A stretch of DNA of 7,891 bases, from the NCBI GenBank assembly GCA_023433225.1, contig JAEZDQ010000160.1:1-7891 (forward strand), written 5' to 3'. A model generated the notes under the pieces. That model was not told the DNA's origin and made no database searches. It saw nothing but the letters and a program-made list of their open reading frames with translations. The position numbers were made by a program, and so were the translations under genes. Shown here one piece after another: positions 5,446-7,891 of this stretch (the stretch's first letter is position 1; every line of letters begins with the position of its first letter). This DNA comes from Bacteroidota bacterium (GTDB lineage: Bacteria; Bacteroidota; Bacteroidia; Flavobacteriales; Weeksellaceae).

Positions 5446-7891
5446 TTAAGTGAGGCTCCTCGCTTTCTCCAACGCTCTGTCCAGTCCACTCACATCCTTC
5501 CCACCTGCAGTTGCAAAGAAGGCTTGACCTCCACCTCCGCCCTGGATTTCTTTTCCTAATTCGCGCACGATTTGTCCGGCATTCAATCCTTTGCTTTCCA
5601 CTAATTCATCGGAAATCGAAACGGTGATTGAAGGTTTTCCGTCGTGGTCAGAAGCTACTACCAACAAAACATTTTCCATTTCTTTTCGGAGTGGAAATGC
5701 AATTTGTTTGATGGTGTTCGCATCCAAACTCGTACGAACCGCTAGGAAATTCACACCGTTGATATTCTCAAAAGATTTTTTCCAGGTTTCTTTTTCCATT
5801 TGGGCTTGTTGTAGCACGAATTTCTCCAATTGGGATTTCAATTCTTTATTTTCTTCCAAAAGTTTCTGAACCACATCGATGGGATTTGCCGGATTTTTTA
5901 GTTCCGACAAGATTTGATTGTATTGATTAAATGTTTCTTTCAATTCTTCAATCGCCACCAATCCGGTCGTAGCTTCAATTCTTCGGATTCCCGCTGCGCT
6001 CGAACTTTCGCTTTGCAATTTGAACATAATTACATCGGCCGTATTCTGAACGTGCGTTCCGCCACATAATTCAATCGAATTTCCGAATTGAATCATCCGA
6101 ACCACATCGCCATATTTCTCTCCAAAAAGCGCCATAGCACCTTCTTCCAATGCTTTTTTGAAAGGAACCGAACGTTTTTCATCCAAAGGAATTCTTTCCG
6201 CGATCCTTGTGTTGACTTGCTTGATGACTTGTTTGAGTTCGTCCTCTGACATTTTATTGAAATGCGAAAAGTCAAATCTTAAATAATCAGGCCCCACATA
6301 AGAACCTTTCTGTTCCACATGCGTTCCCAAAACGTCCCGCAAAGCTTCGTGCAACAAATGCGTCGCGGTATGATTGCGCATGATATGATTGCGTCGTTCC
6401 TTGTCCACCACCGCATGAAACGGAAGTTCCGGGTATTTCGGAAGTTCTTTGGTGAAATGAACGATCAGATTATTTTCCTTTTTGGTATTGATAATTTCAA
6501 TTTTTTCGAATTGATTTTCGATGAAACCGGTATCGCCCACCTGTCCACCGCTCTCGGCATAGAAAGGCGTCGCCTGAAAAACCAACTGATAAAAAGTTCC
6601 GGTTTTATTTTCAACTTGACGATGACGCGTGATTTTCACATCCGATTCCAAATAATCGTATCCAATGAATTCTTCCACCGCATCTTCCATTAAAATCGTC
6701 CAATCAGAAGCAGAAAAAGAAGTTGCCGATTTGGAACGTTGCTTTTGTTTTTCCATTTCGGATTCGAATCCTTTTTCGTCAATGGTCAAACTTTTTTCTT
6801 CTGCAATAATTCTCGACAAATCCGCCGGGAAACCATAGGTATCGTACAATTCAAATACCACATCGCCCGGAATTTGTTTCAGATTGGAATTATTTTGAAT
6901 GAAATTATCGAGTCGAACCAATCCTTGATCAATGGTTCGAAGGAAATTTGTTTCTTCTTCCTTTATCACATCGGTTACCAATTGAGATTGTTTTTCCAAT
7001 TCGGGGAAAAATTCGCCCATTTGGGCTTTCAGCGTTGGAATTAATTTATATATAAAGGCTTCGTTCAAATCCAGAAAACGATAACCATAACTAATCGCAC
7101 GTCTTAAAATCCGGCGGATTACATATCCGGCACCTGAATTTGAAGGCAATTGTCCGTCGGCAATGACAAATGAAACCGCGCGCAAATGATCGACCACCAC
7201 GCGGAAAGCCACATCGGTCGTAAAGTCGGCACCATATTTTTTACCCGAAATTTTTTCCAATTCATCAATTAAAGGACGGAATACATCGGTATCATAATTT
7301 GAAGTTTTTCCCTGTAAAACCATGGCCAAACGCTCGAAACCCATTCCGGTATCGATGCTTTTGGACGGTAAGATTTCCAAAGAACCATCGGCTTTTCGTA
7401 AATATTGCATGAAAACCAAGTTCCAGACTTCGATTACCTGCGGATGATCCTGATTGACCAAATCTCTTCCCGGCGTTTTCATTTTTTCTTCCACAGAACG
7501 AATGTCCACATGGATTTCCGAACAAGGTCCACAAGGTCCCGTTTCACCCATTTCCCAGAAATTGTCTTTTTTGTTTCCGAAGAGAATTCTGTCCTCGGCA
7601 ATGTGCTTTTTCCAAAGTTCAAGCGCTTCCTCATCCTGCGCAGTTCCGTCTTTTTCGTCGCCTTCAAAAACGGTTACATAAAGATTTTCCTTTGGAATTT
7701 TATAAACCTCCGTCAAAAGTTCCCAAGCCCAGTCGATAGCTTCTTTTTTAAAATAATTTCCAAAAGACCAGTTTCCCAGCATTTCAAACATGGTATGATG
7801 GTAGGTGTCTTTTCCCACATCATCCAAATCATTATGTTTACCGGAAACGCGCAAACATTTTTGGGTATCGGCAATTCGGACGGATGTTGGT
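5446..7891 (-). CDS. alaS: Alanyl-tRNA synthetase, 5' partial
   Basis: This cytoplasmic enzyme charges tRNA-Ala with alanine and hydrolyses mischarged Ser- or Gly-tRNA-Ala. About 814 residues are visible. The frame is open to the window edge, reading VRIADTQKCLRVSGKHND, so a TTG at 7854 is an internal Leu codon and not the start; roughly 50-60 N-terminal residues including motif 1 are missing. The class II catalytic core shows TMFEMLGNWSFGNYFK, GPCGPCSEIH and motif 3 (TGMGFERLAMVLQGK). A tRNA-recognition domain follows, then the editing domain with SGGQVGDTG and its zinc-site motifs HTATH (6372-6358) and CGGTH (6066-6052). A coiled-coil linker (about 5920-5780) leads to the C-Ala domain with GKEIQGGGGGQAFFATAGG. 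All visible catalytic and editing residues are intact. The frame ends normally at 5446, beside a C/G-rich repeat, and a strong terminator hairpin lies further downstream. Confidence 0.98.
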   Translation of the reverse strand, partial: PTSVRIADTQKCLRVSGKHNDLDDVGKDTYHHTMFEMLGNWSFGNYFKKEAIDWAWELLTEVYKIPKENLYVTVFEGDEKDGTAQDEEALELWKKHIAEDRILFGNKKDNFWEMGETGPCGPCSEIHVDIRSVEEKMKTPGRDLVNQDHPQVIEVWNLVFMQYLRKADGSLEILPSKSIDTGMGFERLAMVLQGKTSNYDTDVFRPLIDELEKISGKKYGADFTTDVAFRVVVDHLRAVSFVIADGQLPSNSGAGYVIRRILRRAISYGYRFLDLNEAFIYKLIPTLKAQMGEFFPELEKQSQLVTDVIKEEETNFLRTIDQGLVRLDNFIQNNSNLKQIPGDVVFELYDTYGFPADLSRIIAEEKSLTIDEKGFESEMEKQKQRSKSATSFSASDWTILMEDAVEEFIGYDYLESDVKITRHRQVENKTGTFYQLVFQATPFYAESGGQVGDTGFIENQFEKIEIINTKKENNLIVHFTKELPKYPELPFHAVVDKERRNHIMRNHTATHLLHEALRDVLGTHVEQKGSYVGPDYLRFDFSHFNKMSEDELKQVIKQVNTRIAERIPLDEKRSVPFKKALEEGAMALFGEKYGDVVRMIQFGNSIELCGGTHVQNTADVIMFKLQSESSSAAGIRRIEATTGLVAIEELKETFNQYNQILSELKNPANPIDVVQKLLEENKELKSQLEKFVLQQAQMEKETWKKSFENINGVNFLAVRTSLDANTIKQIAFPLRKEMENVLLVVASDHDGKPSITVSISDELVESKGLNAGQIVRELGKEIQGGGGGQAFFATAGGKDVSGLDRALEKARSLT

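Noticed and set aside
5335..5559. Plus-strand frame of 74 codons across the hairpin repeats and the alaS 3' end
   Set aside because: It is built from the terminator palindrome, the C/G-rich repeat and the reverse complement of alaS. It has no recognisable protein features, and alaS on the other strand is certain.
7852..7854. TTG as the start of alaS
   Set aside because: The conserved AlaRS sequence ADTQKCLRVSGKHND continues upstream through this codon to the window edge, so it is an internal Leu.

Overview
The window looks like a chromosomal segment from a member of the Bacteroidota, most likely a flavobacterium of the Flavobacteriia (Weeksellaceae/Flavobacteriaceae type). The evidence is a porQ gene of the type IX secretion system (found only in this phylum) next to cmk, A+T-rich spacers without Shine-Dalgarno sequences, TAnnTTTG (-7 type) promoter motifs just upstream of several start codons, and a fused PlsC-like/GNAT acyltransferase of the OlsF type. 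Most genes are housekeeping or envelope genes. I see no phage, plasmid, CRISPR, insertion sequence, tRNA or rRNA.

Layout. Positions 1-1398 (+) hold the 3' part of a bifunctional acyltransferase gene, probably for amino-acid-containing membrane lipids. It is followed by osmC (1486-1896, +), a thiol peroxidase-type stress protein. osmC converges with a minus-strand group: a small DUF2809 membrane protein (1903-2298), cytidylate kinase cmk (2317-3003) and porQ (3089-4111). DUF2809 and cmk are 18 bases apart and may be co-transcribed. porQ and cmk are separated by an 85-base spacer that carries a short tandem repeat and its own -7 motif. porQ is divergent from a WYL-domain transcriptional regulator (4236-5144, +). 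Their shared 124-base spacer holds a -7 motif for each gene and a perfect CGACA-N5-TGTCG dyad that could be an operator.

Positions 5145-5445 contain no intact gene. They hold a 5'-truncated remnant of a cyclic-phosphate processing receiver-domain gene (5166-5327), a strong hairpin with a T tract that should terminate alaS (5326-5362), and a C/G-rich hairpin repeat (5418-5443) touching the alaS stop codon. The rest of the window (5446-7891, -) is alaS, alanyl-tRNA synthetase, lacking only its N-terminus beyond the window edge.

The genes do not form a single pathway. They cover lipid synthesis and the outer membrane (acyltransferase, PorQ), nucleotide and translation housekeeping (Cmk, AlaRS) and stress or regulation (OsmC, WYL). 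I did not find a convincing new biological system. The points most worth a second look are the gene remnant and hairpin-rich spacer at 5145-5445 and the dyad between the WYL gene and porQ.
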